Source: an uncultured Clostridia bacterium (GTDB lineage Bacteria > Bacillota > Clostridia > Christensenellales > CAG-917). From it: a DNA stretch of 64,000 bases. Of this stretch, positions 7,551 to 17,193 are shown piece after piece (the first letter of the stretch is position 1; each line of letters begins with the position of its first letter). The position numbers were made by a program, and so were the translations under genes. Location: positions 124,001 through 188,000 of the forward strand of contig CANQNQ010000001.1 in the NCBI GenBank assembly GCA_947625225.1, given 5' to 3'. Under the pieces are notes generated by a model. It saw nothing but the letters and a program-made list of their open reading frames with translations, had not been told where the DNA came from and did not search any database.

Positions 7551-9445
7551 CACTTATCCTCCTTGTTGTAAACAGGTTTAAGAATCATTACCGAATTTTT
7601 GGGTATATTGGCTTTTATGGAGTACGGGTAGCCGTGCGACGGTTTTGCCGTAGCGCGGAAGGAAGGACGCCTCTCCTCCTCGCCGCCGTACTTTTTAAGA
7701 GCGGAAAACAGTTCCGCGCGGTAGGTGACGCCCTCGGGCACGCCCATGACGTACTTCAACCTCTCCACAGGCGAGAAGTTGACGATGCATATGACGTACT
7801 CCCCGTCCGCGGCGCGGCGTATGAATGACACGACGTTTTGCTGATTGTCGTCGACAACTATCCACTTGAAGCCGTCGTAACTGCTGTCCAGCTCCCACAT
7901 ACATTTGTTTTCAAGATAGAACGCGTTGAGGTCCTTGACAAACTTCTGGAATGTGCGGTGGCGCGGATAGTCCAGCAAAAACCAATCCAGTTGCTGGGAG
8001 TAGTTCCACTCTATAAATTGCGCAAATTCGTTGCCCATAAAGGTCAGCTTTTTGCCGGGGTGTCCCATCATAAAGCCGTAAAACGCCTTTAGCCCCTCAA
8101 ACTTCTGCTCGTAGTCGCCGGGCACCTTGTTGATCATGCTGAGCTTGCCGTGCACAACCTCGTCGTGAGAGAGCGGCAAGATATAATTTTCGCTGTAAGC
8201 GTAGGTGATGGCAAAGGTAAGATTGTTGTGATTGTCCTTTCTGAAAAACGGATCGAGGGACAGATAATGCAACGTGTCGTTCATCCAGCCCATGTTCCAC
8301 TTAAAGTTGAAGCCCAGACCTCCGTCGTAAGCGGGGCGGGTTATCATGGGATAGGCGGTGGACTCCTCCGCAATGGTGATCGCGCCGTGATACTTGTTGA
8401 GTATGGCGGTGTTCATCTGTTTAAGGAAATCCTTTGCCTCCAGGTTGTAGTTGCCGCCGTACTGATTGGGTTTCCACTCGCCGTCCTTTCTGCCGTAGTC
8501 CAGATACAGCATACTTGCCACGGCGTCGCAGCGGATGCCGTCTATATGATACATATCAAACCAGAACATCGCCGCCGAAATGAGGAATGACTTGACCTCG
8601 TTTTTGCCGAAGTCGTACACCATTGTGCCCCACTCCTTGTGCTCGCCCTTGTCGGGATCGGCGTACTCGTAAAGCGGCGTGCCGTCAAACAGCCTCAGCC
8701 CCTGGTCGTCGCGCGGAAAATGCGCCAACACCCAATCCAGAATGACGCTTATGCCCGCCCTGTGGCAGCGGTCAATAAACTCCATCAGATCCTTTGGCGT
8801 GCCGTAGCGGGAGGTGGGCGCAAACATGCCCGTCACCTGATAGCCCCAACTGCCGTCAAAGGGATATTCCGTCACAGGCATCAGCTCTATGTGCGTATAG
8901 CCCATCTTCTTGACGTATGGGATGAGGTCGTTGGCAATGTCCTTGTAGTTGAACACGTTGCCGTCCTCGTACCTGCGCCAGCTGCCAAGATGCACCTCGT
9001 ATATGTTCATGGGGCTGCCGTAGGGATTGTAGTTTTCCCTGTCCGCCATCCACTTCCTGTCCTTCCATCTGTAGCCGTAAATGTCGTACAGCTTGGACGC
9101 GTTGGCGGGCGCCGTCTCGAAATGCAATCCATAAGGGTCGCACTTGAGCATCGTCTTGCCCGCCCAATCCGTGATGGCGTACTTATAATTGTCGTACTGC
9201 TTGAGTCCCGGCACGAATGTCATCCATATGCCGTCGTCCGTCTTTGAAAGAGGATTTGCCTCGTTGTTCCAACTGTTGAAATCGCCTACTACCGCCACTG
9301 CTTTTGCGTTGGGTGCCCATACCGTGAAATACCAGCCGTCCTCTCCGTCTTCCGTGCCCTTGTAGGGCGAAAACATCTTGTACGCCTGATAGTTTGTCCC
9401 CTCGTGGAACAAATAGCAGGCATAGCTATCTCTCACTCGTTTCAT
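7550..9445 (-). CDS. glgB: 1,4-alpha-glucan branching enzyme GlgB (GH13)
   Basis: Cuts alpha-1,4 chains and rejoins them as alpha-1,6 branches in glycogen. The 631-residue protein has an N-terminal CBM48-like domain ([18 protein letters not shown]), the GH13 barrel and a C-terminal beta domain. The catalytic residues are in place: nucleophile Asp307 in [11 protein letters not shown], acid/base Glu360 in [10 protein letters not shown], and Asp428 in LSHDEVVHG. The ATG at 9445 is preferred over the GTG two codons earlier because AGAGG is suitably spaced. It is the first gene of glgBCD and has a clear promoter about 55 bp upstream. Confidence 0.96.
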   Translation of the reverse strand: MKRVRDSYACYLFHEGTNYQAYKMFSPYKGTEDGEDGWYFTVWAPNAKAVAVVGDFNSWNNEANPLSKTDDGIWMTFVPGLKQYDNYKYAITDWAGKTMLKCDPYGLHFETAPANASKLYDIYGYRWKDRKWMADRENYNPYGSPMNIYEVHLGSWRRYEDGNVFNYKDIANDLIPYVKKMGYTHIELMPVTEYPFDGSWGYQVTGMFAPTSRYGTPKDLMEFIDRCHRAGISVILDWVLAHFPRDDQGLRLFDGTPLYEYADPDKGEHKEWGTMVYDFGKNEVKSFLISAAMFWFDMYHIDGIRCDAVASMLYLDYGRKDGEWKPNQYGGNYNLEAKDFLKQMNTAILNKYHGAITIAEESTAYPMITRPAYDGGLGFNFKWNMGWMNDTLHYLSLDPFFRKDNHNNLTFAITYAYSENYILPLSHDEVVHGKLSMINKVPGDYEQKFEGLKAFYGFMMGHPGKKLTFMGNEFAQFIEWNYSQQLDWFLLDYPRHRTFQKFVKDLNAFYLENKCMWELDSSYDGFKWIVVDDNQQNVVSFIRRAADGEYVICIVNFSPVERLKYVMGVPEGVTYRAELFSALKKYGGEEERRPSFRATAKPSHGYPYSIKANIPKNSVMILKPVYNKEDK

Positions 9446-9498
9446 TTCCACCTCTGCGCGCGCTCATCGCGCGCGTACCGCATATAACGTTCACAGAT

Positions 9499-9527
9499 AT
9501 TTTAGCAAACAGAATTTTTTTATACAA
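9499..9527 (-). promoter_or_regulatory. Predicted sigma-A promoter of glgBCD
   Basis: On the minus strand: -35 TTGTAT (9527-9522), 17-bp A/T-rich spacer, -10 TAAAAT (9504-9499). Confidence 0.7.
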
Positions 9528-9636
9528 CATAAAAAACCACTTTTTTGAAAAAGTTACTTTTTTGCCAAAAAATCTTATGGTTTTTGCCTTATTTTGGAGA
9601 TTTATATACAGCTATTCAACAAATTTCGTTGATTCG

Positions 9637-10422
9637 TCAACTTATTTTGGGCGTTTTTTTACCAATACCCACCACCGCGCTGCCGCTGCCGGACATCACG
9701 ACGTGCGCGTACTCCTTGCGCATTTGCTCGATGAGCGTGGCAATATTGGGGTTGAGGTTGCAGGCGGCGACGGTGAGGTCGTTGCGCTGCTCCTCCACCG
9801 CCTCGGCGACGCTTTGAGGCGTGCGCAACAATATAAGCGGACAGGGCAACTCGTCGTACAGTCTGTAACACTCCCCGCTGTCAGAGCCTCCCTCCGCGAC
9901 GCGTATATTCATTTCGGGCGCTTCTTCTTCGAGGGGGATCACTACCTCTCCCACGCCCTGCACGCGACAGGGAGCGCCGTACATCATGGCGGGTACGTCG
10001 CTGCCCAAAGACAACAAGAACCGTGTATCTGACCGCATAGATCTGCCCATCGAAAGCAGATATCCCTCCATAGCGCGGATCGTCCCCACGGTGCATGCCG
10101 AGGAGCCGCCCAAACCCGCGCCCAGCGGGATGTGCTTTGATATGTACAGCGTGCCCGTGACGCCCGCCGCCTTCGCGATCGCCGCCGCCTTTGGCAAAAA
10201 CATTGCCTCGAAGCGCTTTGCGTCAAATCCGTCGTATGCCTCCTCGACCACGACGCCGAGGCTGTCCGAGGGCGAAAACGCCACCCTGTCCTCAAACGCG
10301 CGCGAGGGGCAGACGATCATATCCAGCGTATGCAAATTCCCCCTCCTGCCCGTGATGGCAAGGGAGAGGTTGACCTTTGCAGGGACGCAGACTTCAAACC
10401 TACGCGTATCGACTTTACTCAT
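9637..10422 (-). CDS. ispE: 4-(cytidine 5'-diphospho)-2-C-methyl-D-erythritol kinase IspE (GHMP kinase)
   Basis: Phosphorylates CDP-methylerythritol in the non-mevalonate isoprenoid pathway. The 261 residues are slightly fewer than the 280-290 usual for IspE. The N-terminal PAKVNLSLAITGRRGNLHTL matches the IspE substrate motif, and IPLGAGLGGSSACTVG is the glycine-rich ATP loop of GHMP kinases. A C-terminal GSGSAVVGIG motif is also present. No Shine-Dalgarno sequence precedes the ATG; a -10 box stands 6 nt upstream, so the mRNA is probably leaderless. The shortened length leaves a small chance that it is another GHMP kinase. Confidence 0.82.
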   Translation of the reverse strand: MSKVDTRRFEVCVPAKVNLSLAITGRRGNLHTLDMIVCPSRAFEDRVAFSPSDSLGVVVEEAYDGFDAKRFEAMFLPKAAAIAKAAGVTGTLYISKHIPLGAGLGGSSACTVGTIRAMEGYLLSMGRSMRSDTRFLLSLGSDVPAMMYGAPCRVQGVGEVVIPLEEEAPEMNIRVAEGGSDSGECYRLYDELPCPLILLRTPQSVAEAVEEQRNDLTVAACNLNPNIATLIEQMRKEYAHVVMSGSGSAVVGIGKKTPKIS

Positions 10423-10428
10423 GTTTTA

Positions 10429-10457
10429 AGTGTAGCATCTTTACGCCCGCAATTCAA
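10429..10457 (-). promoter_or_regulatory. Predicted promoter giving a leaderless ispE mRNA
   Basis: On the minus strand: -35 TTGAAT (10457-10452), 17-bp spacer, -10 TACACT (10434-10429), then only 6 nt to the ATG at 10422. Confidence 0.6.
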
Positions 10458-10518
10458 CTGCGCGGGGCAAATTGGGAGCAATATTGTTAAAATCGGCAAA
10501 TATAATTGAAAATCGCCG

Positions 10519-10547
10519 TTGAGTAATGCGCACGGATATGATATTAT
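10519..10547 (+). promoter_or_regulatory. Predicted sigma-A promoter of the two-component operon
   Basis: TTGAGT at 10519-10524, 17-bp spacer, TATTAT at 10542-10547, 27 nt before the response-regulator start, which has GGAGG. Confidence 0.65.
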
Positions 10548-10574
10548 ATATGTATAACCAACGCGGAGGCGCAG

Positions 10575-11273
10575 ATGAGCTTCAATATTCTCCTTGCCGA
10601 GGACGACGAGGACATAGTAAAACTTATAAAGCTGTATCTTGAAAACGAAAACTTCAACATCTTCCACGCTAAAGACGGGCAGGAGGCATATGAGCTTTTC
10701 CTTTCCAAGAAGACGGACCTTGCCATCGTTGACATAATGATGCCGCGCATGAACGGATACGAGCTGACAAAGCATATCCGCAGCCGCAGCAATATTCCCA
10801 TACTCATTTTGTCCGCCGCGCACCTTGACAGCGACAAGATACTCGGCCTCAATCTGGGCGCGGACGACTATATGGTGAAGCCATTCAACCCGCTTGAGCT
10901 GACGGCGCGCATCAACGCTCTGCTCAGGCGATTCTACCACCTGGGCAACGCGGGCACAAACGCGGAGGACGGCAAGCTGACTTTGGGCGAGCTTACGCTG
11001 GACACCCATCAGCTGACGCTTGAAAAGCGCGGCGAGCCCATCCCGCTGACCGCAACGGAGTACAAAATACTTGTCATGCTGATGAAGGCGCCGGGGCGCG
11101 TGTTCACAAAGATGCAGCTGTACGAAGAGGTCAACGGCGACTACTACAGCAGCGACGACAACACCATGATGGTGCACATCTCCAACCTCAGGGACAAAAT
11201 AGAGGACGATCCCAAAAATCCCAAATATATAAAAACGGTGCGCGGACTTGGATACAAAATCGAAAAGATCTGA
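10575..11273 (+). CDS. OmpR/PhoB-family response regulator
   Basis: A 232-residue DNA-binding response regulator. The receiver domain has acidic residues LAEDDED at the N-terminus, phospho-acceptor Asp53 in AIVDIMMPRMNGYEL, and the lysine motif DDYMVKPFNP. The C-terminal winged helix carries LTATEYKILVMLMKAPGRVF and VHISNLRDKIEDDPKNPKYI, which are typical of the OmpR family. GGAGG lies 6 nt before the ATG. It overlaps the histidine kinase gene by 26 bp and is surely its partner. Its targets are not shown by the sequence; the divergent ispE gene is the nearest candidate only by position. Confidence 0.93.
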   Translation: MSFNILLAEDDEDIVKLIKLYLENENFNIFHAKDGQEAYELFLSKKTDLAIVDIMMPRMNGYELTKHIRSRSNIPILILSAAHLDSDKILGLNLGADDYMVKPFNPLELTARINALLRRFYHLGNAGTNAEDGKLTLGELTLDTHQLTLEKRGEPIPLTATEYKILVMLMKAPGRVFTKMQLYEEVNGDYYSSDDNTMMVHISNLRDKIEDDPKNPKYIKTVRGLGYKIEKI

Positions 11274-12981
11274 TATTGACGGCGTCTCGGCGACGGAACA
11301 GCCCGAAAAAGAGGGTATCGCGGCTTCCATAAAGCGGAAGCTGGGTCTGTCGCACCCAAAACCGCAGCCCATAGACAATCGCAGCTTCCTTGCTCTGTTG
11401 ATACGCAGTTTTGTCACCTTCACGCTTATCATAGCGGTGCTGGTGATCATCATCATGCTCATCGCCAACTGGGCAAGCCGCTCGGACAGGCTGAACCTGA
11501 GCATGCGTACGATAAAGAACTACCAAACGGAGCTTGAGGCGTCCGCCTACGACGACATCCCCGTCCACCGCATCTTCGGCAAAAACGGCTGGCTGGACGT
11601 TGTGTCCGCCGACGGCGAGACGGTCTACACGACGGGCGGCGAGCGCGTCTATACCGCGCATGAGCTGGATTGCATAATCGACTACTCCCCCTCTACCACC
11701 GTCACCGCGCACGAGTTCAGGGGCAGCACCCCCGACGCGCAGGAGTATCTGGTGACATTTGCCGACGGAGAGGGCGAGGACGAATACATCCTGCTGGAAC
11801 ACCTGCCGCAGGAGGACGCCTACGCGGTGATACACAGCACCCGTCCCGACTTCGCAACGCGCGACAAGTTGACCGCGCGCGAGTTCGAACTGCTTACCCA
11901 CAACAGCACGAGGGGCGCGCGTCTTATGGCAAAATTCGCCTTCACAAGCGCCGCGGACGGCAAAAAATATTATGCCATATTCCTTGACGACAACAACAGC
12001 GAGCGCGTCACGCCGCTGATATTTGTGATCGTGGCGGGCATCTGTATCGTGGGTCTGCTGATAGGCTGCCTGATATTGTACATCCGCTACATCAACAAGC
12101 ACGTTCAACGCCCCCTGCTTGCGCTGGGCGACGCGATGGCGCATGTCGCGCACGAGGGCTACAGGGACGGCGCAAAGCTGGAATATCAGGGCTCAAAGGA
12201 CTTCGAACAGCTGGTGGACAGCTTCAACGAGATGGTCACCCTGCTTGACGCGTCCGACAAACAGCGTATCGCGCTGGAGCAGGACAAACAGCGCATGCTT
12301 GCGGGCATGTCCCACGACCTAAAGACCCCGATGACCGTCATACAGGGCTTCTCCAAGGCGATAAGAGACGGGCTGGTCAGCGAGGAGGAGAAGCCTAAAT
12401 ATCTGGACCTTATCGTCGCCAAAGCGGAACACGCAAGCGAGTTGATAAACGAGTTTTACGAGTACAGCAAGCTGGAACACCCCGACTTTATGCTCAACAA
12501 GCAGGATACGGACGTCAGCGAGTTGGCGCGCTCCTATCTTGCGGGACGTTATGACGAGTTTGGCATACGCGGCTACGAGCTGGAAGTGGACATAACCGAG
12601 GAAAAATTGCTGTGCGAGGCGGACGGCACTCAACTTACGCGCGTGTTTGAAAACCTTATAAACAACTTCTTCAAGTACACTCCCGCGGGGACCACTCTCT
12701 ACTTCGGCGTAAAAAGGGACGGCGCGAACGCGCTGATGACCATCGCGGACAACGGCGGCGGCATCGCCAAAGAAGCGCGCGCGGACATATTCGAACCCTT
12801 TGTGGTCAGCGAGGAATCCCGCAAAAATCAAGGCTCCGGGTTGGGACTTGCCGTCTGCCAGAAGATAGTCACGCTGCACGGCGGCACGATCGTGCTGAAC
12901 GACGAACCGATGGAGGGCTACAACACGCAATTTGACGTGCGCATCCCCCTGCGCCCCGCAAAAGCCATCGTGCAACAATAA
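11248..12981 (+). CDS. Membrane sensor histidine kinase, partner of the upstream response regulator
   Basis: A 577-residue HisKA-type sensor kinase. A 45-residue cytoplasmic N-terminal tail precedes TM1 (about 47-73). An extracellular sensor domain of roughly 180 residues follows, then TM2 (about 254-276) and a HAMP-like linker. The phospho-accepting His356 sits in GMSHDLKTPMTVIQGF. The ATP-binding domain has the N box FENLINNFFKYTP, the G1 box IADNGGGI and the G2 box GSGLGLAVCQKIV. The start overlaps the regulator gene and has only a weak ribosome-binding site, consistent with coupling. The signal sensed is unknown. Confidence 0.92.
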   Translation: MDTKSKRSDIDGVSATEQPEKEGIAASIKRKLGLSHPKPQPIDNRSFLALLIRSFVTFTLIIAVLVIIIMLIANWASRSDRLNLSMRTIKNYQTELEASAYDDIPVHRIFGKNGWLDVVSADGETVYTTGGERVYTAHELDCIIDYSPSTTVTAHEFRGSTPDAQEYLVTFADGEGEDEYILLEHLPQEDAYAVIHSTRPDFATRDKLTAREFELLTHNSTRGARLMAKFAFTSAADGKKYYAIFLDDNNSERVTPLIFVIVAGICIVGLLIGCLILYIRYINKHVQRPLLALGDAMAHVAHEGYRDGAKLEYQGSKDFEQLVDSFNEMVTLLDASDKQRIALEQDKQRMLAGMSHDLKTPMTVIQGFSKAIRDGLVSEEEKPKYLDLIVAKAEHASELINEFYEYSKLEHPDFMLNKQDTDVSELARSYLAGRYDEFGIRGYELEVDITEEKLLCEADGTQLTRVFENLINNFFKYTPAGTTLYFGVKRDGANALMTIADNGGGIAKEARADIFEPFVVSEESRKNQGSGLGLAVCQKIVTLHGGTIVLNDEPMEGYNTQFDVRIPLRPAKAIVQQ

Positions 12982-13005
12982 CCGCGCGACAATATGCAAT
13001 ATATC

Positions 13006-13038
13006 AAAAAAAAACGGCGTTTATCAGCCGTTTTTTAT
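13006..13038. terminator. Bidirectional intrinsic terminator between the kinase gene and manA
   Basis: AAAACGGC at 13011-13018 pairs with GCCGTTTT at 13027-13034 around an 8-nt loop, with A and T runs on both sides. It can serve the converging kinase and manA transcripts. Confidence 0.85.
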
Positions 13039-13062
13039 TGCGTAAAATATTTGTTATACAAT

Positions 13063-14121
13063 TTAATCTTGCTTGGAGCCGAGGCATTCTATCAGCGTTG
13101 CGCTCTCTCCGCGGACTGTAAATTTACCCTCCGCCGCATATGGCAGGAAGAAATACTCCCCCTTGCGCACGCTGCGTTTGTAGTCCTCGCCCTCTATAAT
13201 TGCCTCGCCGTCAAGGCATATGTACACCGCGGGCGCAAAGTCCATCACAAAGCCCCCGCCCGTAAGCGTATACCTGTTTTCGGCAAAGCAAGGGGTGTCG
13301 TCGTAGCCGATGAGGACCTCCTTTTTGCAACCGTCGCGCTCATACTCCATGCGCGGGCGCACCGCCGCGTAACTAAGCGCCGCGTCGCCGTATATGTCGT
13401 AGTTGATGGTGTCAAGCGCGGTCTGTTTGTCGAGGCCTATAAATTCCTCCTCCTCGCTTATGTGGTAATCGCCGCACCAACGCTCGGGCTGAATGGTGAA
13501 ATCGGTTGGCTCCTGCACCTCTATGATGGTGCAACCCGCGCCGATGGCGTGTATAAGCCCCGCCTTTATAAGCCACAGGTCTCCGGGGACGGCGTCCACG
13601 CCCATGAGCAGCCTGCCCATCACGTCCCTGTCCTGCTCGCTGACCTCTTCAAGCGCGGAGAGGCGGTCTTTGGTCATCTTGTCCTTAAAGCCGAAGTACA
13701 GCTTAGCGCCCGGTCGCGTCGCCACGATCAGCCACGCCTCCGTCTTGCCGTACTCGGAGCCGAAGTGTTCGCGGGAAAACTGCTTTGTGGGATGCACCTG
13801 AAAGGGAAGCCTTATCGCGCTGTCCAAAAACTTGACGAGGCAGTCGTACTTCCTGTGCCCCAAAAGCTCGGCGGGATAGTCCCTGAGCAGGTCGTCGAAA
13901 AATATGTCCGTGCCCTTCACCACCGACACGCCGTCGCGCTTGCCGAAGTAGCGCGGATTTATAGCCTTCACTTTGCTTGCGACCCACTCCTCCGGGAAGA
14001 AGTTGTCGCTGCCGTCGTCGTAGCCGTCGTTGAACAACGCCTTGTACGGCGCGCCGCCAAGATATATGCGGTACACGCGGTTGCGCTCGAAAAATATGGG
14101 TCGTCTCACCAATTTGTCCAT
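13063..14121 (-). CDS. manA: Mannose-6-phosphate isomerase-like (class I type) protein
   Basis: Predicted to interconvert mannose-6-phosphate and fructose-6-phosphate, using a cupin-fold metal site. The 352-residue protein contains PFQVHPTKQFSREHFGSEYGKTEAW, residues that correspond to the zinc-ligand region of type I enzymes (His pair and Glu), plus GDLWLIKAGLIHAIGAGCTIIEVQEPTDFT, which carries a further metal-site His. The start at 14121 is supported by GGGAGG; the frame is open 22 codons further upstream without such a site. The N-terminal half is more divergent than usual, so another sugar-phosphate isomerase of this superfamily is possible. Confidence 0.78.
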   Translation of the reverse strand: MDKLVRRPIFFERNRVYRIYLGGAPYKALFNDGYDDGSDNFFPEEWVASKVKAINPRYFGKRDGVSVVKGTDIFFDDLLRDYPAELLGHRKYDCLVKFLDSAIRLPFQVHPTKQFSREHFGSEYGKTEAWLIVATRPGAKLYFGFKDKMTKDRLSALEEVSEQDRDVMGRLLMGVDAVPGDLWLIKAGLIHAIGAGCTIIEVQEPTDFTIQPERWCGDYHISEEEEFIGLDKQTALDTINYDIYGDAALSYAAVRPRMEYERDGCKKEVLIGYDDTPCFAENRYTLTGGGFVMDFAPAVYICLDGEAIIEGEDYKRSVRKGEYFFLPYAAEGKFTVRGESATLIECLGSKQD

Positions 14122-14154
14122 AAGTCCTCCCTGCCGCGCACAAGCTGCGGCAAA

Positions 14155-14202
14155 CAAAAACGGCATTTTACTGTCCGTATAAAACAAGTTAAAACGCCGT
14201 TT
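14155..14202 (-). terminator. Intrinsic terminator after lysS
   Basis: A 13-bp stem (AAACGGCGTTTTA with TAAAATGCCGTTT on the minus strand, one G-U pair) with a 19-nt loop, followed by a T run. It lies directly after the lysS stop and overlaps the upstream region of manA. Confidence 0.75.
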
Positions 14203-14210
14203 GAGATATT

Positions 14211-15701
14211 TCAGTTTTGCGGGCGCATCGTCGGGAACAACAACACGTCGCGTATCGAGGCGCTGTCGGTCAAGAACATCACCATGCGGTCGATGCCTAT
14301 GCCCAGGCCTCCCGTTGGCGGCATGCCGTACTCCAGCGCGGTACAGAAATCCTCGTCGTAAGGCTGCGCTTCCTCGTCGCCCTTTGCCTTGGCAAGCATC
14401 TGCTGCTCAAAGCGCGAACGCTGGTCGAGGGGGTCGTTCAGCTCGCTGAACGCGTTGCCGCCCTCGCTGGCGCAGATGAAAAACTCGAACCTTTCCGTAA
14501 GCCTGGGATCGGAGGGCTTGCGCTTTGCGAGCGGACTGACCTCCACGGGATAGTCCGTGATGAACACGGGGCCCACAAGTTTTTCTTCCACAAATGCGTC
14601 GAACAGCTTGTATAGCGCGTTGCCCCAACTTGTATCGGGAGCAAGCTCCAGCCCAAGCGCGTTTGCCGCGGCGATGAGTTCGTCCAACGATTGCGCGTCA
14701 AAGTCCAGCCCGAGGTACTTTTTGACCGCCTGCACCATGGTCAGCCTCTCCCACGGCGGAGTAAGGTCCAGCGCCTGCCCCTGATAGGATATCTGCAATC
14801 CGCCGCACACGCGTTTGGCGGACTCGACGTACAGCTGTTCGGTGATGTTCATCATCTCGTTGTAGTCCACGTACGCCTGATACAGCTCTATGGTGGTAAA
14901 TTCGGGATTGTGGCGGGTGTCCATGCCCTCGTTACGGAACTGCCTGCCTATCTCGTACACCTTTTCAAAGCCGCCCACGATGAGGCGCTTGAGGTGCAGC
15001 TCGGTGGCGATGCGCATGTACATGTCTATGTCCAGCGTGTTGTGATGGGTGATGAACGGACGCGCATTTGCGCCGCCCGCCAGCGTATTCAAAATGGGCG
15101 TTTCCACCTCTATGAATCCCTTGCCGTCCAGCACCTCGCGTATGGTGGAGATGATCTTGCTGCGTTTGACAAACACGTCCTTGACCTCCGGATTGGCGAT
15201 GAGGTCGACGTAGCGCTGACGATATCTCAACTCCGTATCCTTAAGTCCGTGATACTTTTCGGGCAGAGGCAGCAAGGATTTTGTCAGCAGCTGCGCCTCC
15301 TTGACGTGCACGGATATCTCCCCTGTCTTGGTCCTGAACACGGTGCCGACAAGTCCTATGATGTCGCCGACGTCCGTCTTTTTGAACGCCTGATACTCCT
15401 CCGCTCCCATATCGTCGCGGCAGAAGTAACCCTGCAGCTTGCCGTCGCTGTCCATGATGTGCCCGAAGCTCGCCTTGCCCATGATGCGCTTGGACATCAG
15501 CCTGCCCGCGACGCGGACTTCCTTACCCTCGTAGGCGTCAAAATCCGCAAGTATGGCGCCCGCGGTGGCGGTACGCAAAAACTTGGTGCATTCAAAGGGG
15601 TTTTTGCCCGCCGCGACAAGCTCGTCCAGCTTGGCGATGCGCACGCGACGCACTTCGCTGTCGTCCTGCTGAATGTCCGTATTGTTGATGTTGTCAGTCA
15701 T
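14211..15701 (-). CDS. lysS: Lysyl-tRNA synthetase, class II
   Basis: Charges tRNA-Lys. The 496-residue protein has an N-terminal OB-fold anticodon-binding domain ([21 protein letters not shown]) and a class II catalytic core. Motif 2 is [20 protein letters not shown], and the motif 3 region is [16 protein letters not shown] followed by [12 protein letters not shown]. The length is normal. GGAG precedes the ATG. It is the last gene of an amaP-like/greA/lysS operon; an imperfect hairpin in the 85-nt gap after greA might allow partial termination. Confidence 0.97.
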   Translation of the reverse strand: MTDNINNTDIQQDDSEVRRVRIAKLDELVAAGKNPFECTKFLRTATAGAILADFDAYEGKEVRVAGRLMSKRIMGKASFGHIMDSDGKLQGYFCRDDMGAEEYQAFKKTDVGDIIGLVGTVFRTKTGEISVHVKEAQLLTKSLLPLPEKYHGLKDTELRYRQRYVDLIANPEVKDVFVKRSKIISTIREVLDGKGFIEVETPILNTLAGGANARPFITHHNTLDIDMYMRIATELHLKRLIVGGFEKVYEIGRQFRNEGMDTRHNPEFTTIELYQAYVDYNEMMNITEQLYVESAKRVCGGLQISYQGQALDLTPPWERLTMVQAVKKYLGLDFDAQSLDELIAAANALGLELAPDTSWGNALYKLFDAFVEEKLVGPVFITDYPVEVSPLAKRKPSDPRLTERFEFFICASEGGNAFSELNDPLDQRSRFEQQMLAKAKGDEEAQPYDEDFCTALEYGMPPTGGLGIGIDRMVMFLTDSASIRDVLLFPTMRPQN

Positions 15702-15786
15702 AGCTTCTCCGTAAAACGTCCGCCCGCAGGCGAACGTCTTGTATAGCGTAATTTATGCCCGCCTATCGCGGACGTAGGCTTGCCCG

Positions 15787-16263
15787 TCAGTTGATGGACA
15801 CTATCTTGTAGTCGCCCTCGCCGTGCGCGGTGACCACCTTGACCACTTCGCCCGCCTTTCTGCCGATGAGCGCCTTGCCAAGGGGAGACTCGTTGCTCAG
15901 CTTGCCTTTGGCGTAGTCCGCCTCCGTTTCGCCGACGATCTGCACTTCCATCACGGCGTCCTCATCCTCCTCGACTTCGCCGAGGTACTCGACGGTGACC
16001 TTGTTGCCTATGGACACCTTGTGAGTACCGCTCTTTTCGATGATGACCGCGTTTTTGATGCGCTCCTCGAGGTCCTTGATCTCCTGCGCGACCTGGCTCT
16101 CCTCCTGCTTTGCGGCGTCATATTCCGCGTTTTCGCTGAGGTCTCCCAGCTCCCTTGCGTGCTGCAACTTCTTTGCGACGTCGCCGCGCAGATAAACAAT
16201 GAGATAGTCAAGGCGTTGCTTAAGCTCCTCAAGACCTTCTTGAGTCAAATAAACTTCTTTCAT
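15787..16263 (-). CDS. greA: Transcription elongation factor GreA
   Basis: Rescues backtracked RNA polymerase by stimulating cleavage of the nascent RNA. The full-length 158-residue protein has an N-terminal coiled-coil (residues about 1-75) with the family signature ARELGDLSENAEYDAAKQ, including the acidic tip residues. The C-terminal FKBP-like domain includes KLSNESPLGKALIGRKAGEVV. AAGGAG precedes the ATG. The greA-lysS neighbourhood is common in Bacillota. Confidence 0.97.
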   Translation of the reverse strand: MKEVYLTQEGLEELKQRLDYLIVYLRGDVAKKLQHARELGDLSENAEYDAAKQEESQVAQEIKDLEERIKNAVIIEKSGTHKVSIGNKVTVEYLGEVEEDEDAVMEVQIVGETEADYAKGKLSNESPLGKALIGRKAGEVVKVVTAHGEGDYKIVSIN

Positions 16264-16304
16264 TTTTACTCCTTATATATGCCGCAAAACGGCGCGGAAT
16301 GCTG

Positions 16305-17096
16305 TTATTCCTTATCTTCTTGCTCTACGGTCTCTTCTTCGGCGGCCTCTTCGACAACTTCCTCTTGGGCGGCTTCTTCGACGGCCGTTTCTACTTCGTC
16401 GACGTACTCCTCGATGGCTTCTTCCTTGGCCTCTTCGACTACGGCTTCTTCAACTGCTGCCTCTTCGGCTGCGGGAGTGGCCTGCTCGACGTGCTCTGCG
16501 GCTTCGGCGGCGTCCTCTTCGGCGTACTCCTTCTTGATCTCCGCCATACGCTCCTCTATTTTGGCGTCAAGCTCCGCTTTGTCCGCCTCGTACTTGGCGT
16601 TGAACTGCATCAGCTTGATCTCAATGGAGCTGAACACCAGACCGAATTGATTGAGGAACCTGTCCTCCAGCATGATCCTTGCTGCGGTCTCCACCTCGAA
16701 CGCGTCTCTGTCGACGACCTTGAGGCTGACCTTGAGGCGGGTGCCATAGTCGTCTGTGAGCAGCACGACCTTCTTGCACTTGACGCCCTCGATGCCGTTT
16801 GTGACCTCTTTGACTATCTTGTCAATTGCCTTTGCGGACACGCGCAGCGAGCCCTTGCGGCCCTGATGGATGACGACTTCCTTGACGTTGTTGGTGTTGG
16901 AGAACAACAGCGCCAACGTTATCGCGGAAAGCGCGACGTACAGGCAGCCCAGCGTGACAAGAATGCCCTTGAACGCCTTGCTGTCAAAATCCTTCTGTGT
17001 GATGCCGCCAAATGCGGTGACCAGCAGAATGACGATGAGGATGATCGCGACGACTATGCTTGCCGACGCAAAGATTTTTGCCAAATTCTTTTTCAT
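16305..17096 (-). CDS. AmaP/Asp23-related membrane protein with acidic C-terminal tail
   Basis: A 263-residue membrane protein. Two N-terminal helices (about residues 9-31 and 43-66) precede a cytoplasmic domain resembling alkaline-shock membrane anchor AmaP, with the Asp23-like pattern GSLRVSAKAIDKIVKEV. The last 60 residues are almost only Glu, Ala and Val in repeats of the VEEA type, an unusually acidic and probably disordered tail. A similar Glu/Val-rich stretch occurs in the unrelated zinc-ribbon protein at 22.5 kb. GAGGTG precedes the ATG, and a strong promoter lies 42 bp upstream. In Bacillota this family relates to envelope stress; its exact role here is unknown. Confidence 0.7.
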   Translation of the reverse strand: MKKNLAKIFASASIVVAIILIVILLVTAFGGITQKDFDSKAFKGILVTLGCLYVALSAITLALLFSNTNNVKEVVIHQGRKGSLRVSAKAIDKIVKEVTNGIEGVKCKKVVLLTDDYGTRLKVSLKVVDRDAFEVETAARIMLEDRFLNQFGLVFSSIEIKLMQFNAKYEADKAELDAKIEERMAEIKKEYAEEDAAEAAEHVEQATPAAEEAAVEEAVVEEAKEEAIEEYVDEVETAVEEAAQEEVVEEAAEEETVEQEDKE

Positions 17097-17137
17097 ATTT
17101 CACCTCGCGCGCGCCTTGCGCGTTTTTTTATGTCTAT

Positions 17138-17166
17138 AATATAAAACAATTGTAGCAAATAGTCAA
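17138..17166 (-). promoter_or_regulatory. Predicted sigma-A promoter of the amaP-like/greA/lysS operon
   Basis: On the minus strand: -35 TTGACT (17166-17161), 17-bp spacer, -10 TATATT (17143-17138). Confidence 0.7.
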
Positions 17167-17193
17167 CTTAAATTTGCGGCGCAAAATTTTTGC

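Noticed and set aside
5916..7571. 551-codon plus-strand frame opposite glgD and glgC
   Set aside because: Shadow of the two real genes; GlgC and GlgD motifs are on the minus strand.
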